A DNA stretch of 6,316 nucleotides, from assembly GCA_030620375.1 (NCBI GenBank), contig JAUXEW010000171.1:1-6316 (forward strand). Reading direction: 5' to 3'. Below, piece by piece: positions 6,005-6,316 of this stretch (the stretch's first letter is position 1; each line of letters begins with the position of its first letter). This DNA is from Desulfobacteraceae bacterium. Its GTDB lineage: Bacteria; Desulfobacterota; Desulfobacteria; Desulfobacterales; UBA5616. A program made the translations under genes and the position numbers. The notes below the pieces were generated by a model. It saw only the letters and a program-made list of their open reading frames with translations, was not told where the DNA came from and did no database searches.

Positions 6005-6316
6005 CGGAGAGCTTTCCATTGTAATCGTTGATGACTCTCAAATCGAAGTACTCAACAGTCAATACCGCCATCGAAACGAACCGACAAATGTTATCGCATT
6101 CCCCATGCGTGAGGGCCGATTTACAGATATTACCCCATTTCTACTGGGTGACGTCGTTGTCTCAGTTGAATCGGCAGATAAGGAAGCCGAAGCATCCGGA
6201 ATTGATTTTATAACCCGATTTGAACAACTGCTCGTACACGGGATCCTCCATCTGTTCGGGTATGATCATGAGAACGACGAACCGGAATCCTTACGGATGG
6301 AAACCAAAAGCATAGA
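5904..6316 (+). CDS. ybeY: Endoribonuclease/rRNA maturation factor YbeY, N-terminal 137 codons
   Basis: YbeY is a zinc metalloprotein (UPF0054) needed for 16S rRNA 3'-end maturation and ribosome quality control in the cytoplasm. The frame opens MGVLIDNRQNKYKIP, a standard YbeY N-terminus, and continues with ELSIVIVDD (36-44), the YR..NEPTNVIAFPM stretch (about 52-68; most members read TDVLSFP), LLGDVVVS (79-86) and the metal-binding HGILHLFGYDH (113-123) with its three histidines. The window ends about 14 residues later, so the last portion is missing. A TGA at 5898-5900 in the same frame sets the upstream limit, and AAGGTG at 5894-5899 supports the ATG. It overlaps pgpH by 101 nt in the +1 frame. 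This tight placement suggests co-translation with pgpH; phoH two genes upstream is its known functional neighbour. Confidence 0.93.
   Translation, partial: MGVLIDNRQNKYKIPLKKVRLKTQIILNALDCPDGELSIVIVDDSQIEVLNSQYRHRNEPTNVIAFPMREGRFTDITPFLLGDVVVSVESADKEAEASGIDFITRFEQLLVHGILHLFGYDHENDEPESLRMETKSI

Noticed and set aside
6028..6213. Plus-strand 61-codon open frame near the right end
   Set aside because: It is out of frame within ybeY, whose conserved motifs run through the same bases.
1..6316. tRNA, rRNA, CRISPR array, insertion sequence or phage-type genes
   Set aside because: No clover-leaf-like segment, spaced repeat array, terminal inverted repeats or transposase/integrase motif was seen; the genes are contiguous housekeeping genes.

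Overview
The window is a compact stretch of bacterial chromosome made of ordinary housekeeping genes. It holds two divergent gene groups around one 272-bp intergenic region. All seven genes are assignable from family motifs. I see no mobile element, CRISPR array, RNA gene, toxin-antitoxin pair or defence cassette. I do not think the window contains an undescribed system; the points worth a second look concern gene overlaps, start sites and regulation.

Organism: the DNA has moderate GC and AT-rich intergenic stretches. Three things point to a Desulfobacterota (former Deltaproteobacteria) sulfate-reducer-like genome: the order phoH - 7TM-HD phosphohydrolase - ybeY, the particular HisF and HisH flavour (HisF N-terminus with RTTKGIKF and DIGDPVEMA; HisH with CLGTQ), and a CvpA/MazG pair next to them. 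This placement rests on remembered family resemblance, not on a search.

Minus-strand group (read from about 2200 down to 1): cvpA (small polytopic membrane protein), mazG (NTP pyrophosphohydrolase with two MazG domains), hisH and the first 65 codons of hisF (the two subunits of imidazole glycerol phosphate synthase). cvpA and mazG overlap by 49 nt, hisH and hisF overlap by 7 nt, and 48 nt separate mazG from hisH, so one transcript is likely. MazG cleans up nucleoside triphosphates. HisHF makes IGP for histidine and releases AICAR for purine synthesis.

Intergenic 2199-2470: AT-rich, no gene. It has plausible but weak sigma70-like promoter candidates in both directions and a perfect 5-bp-arm inverted repeat (TTGTG-N5-CACAA) overlapping the candidate phoH-side -10.

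Plus-strand group: phoH (PhoH/YbeZ-type ATPase), a 132-bp gap, an 803-residue membrane-anchored PgpH/YqfF-family HD phosphohydrolase (probable c-di-AMP phosphodiesterase), and the first 137 codons of ybeY (rRNA-processing and quality-control metalloprotein). ybeY begins inside the 3' end of the HD gene with a 101-nt out-of-frame overlap. PhoH and YbeY are frequent neighbours and are thought to act together on RNA; the HD protein sits between them in many genomes.
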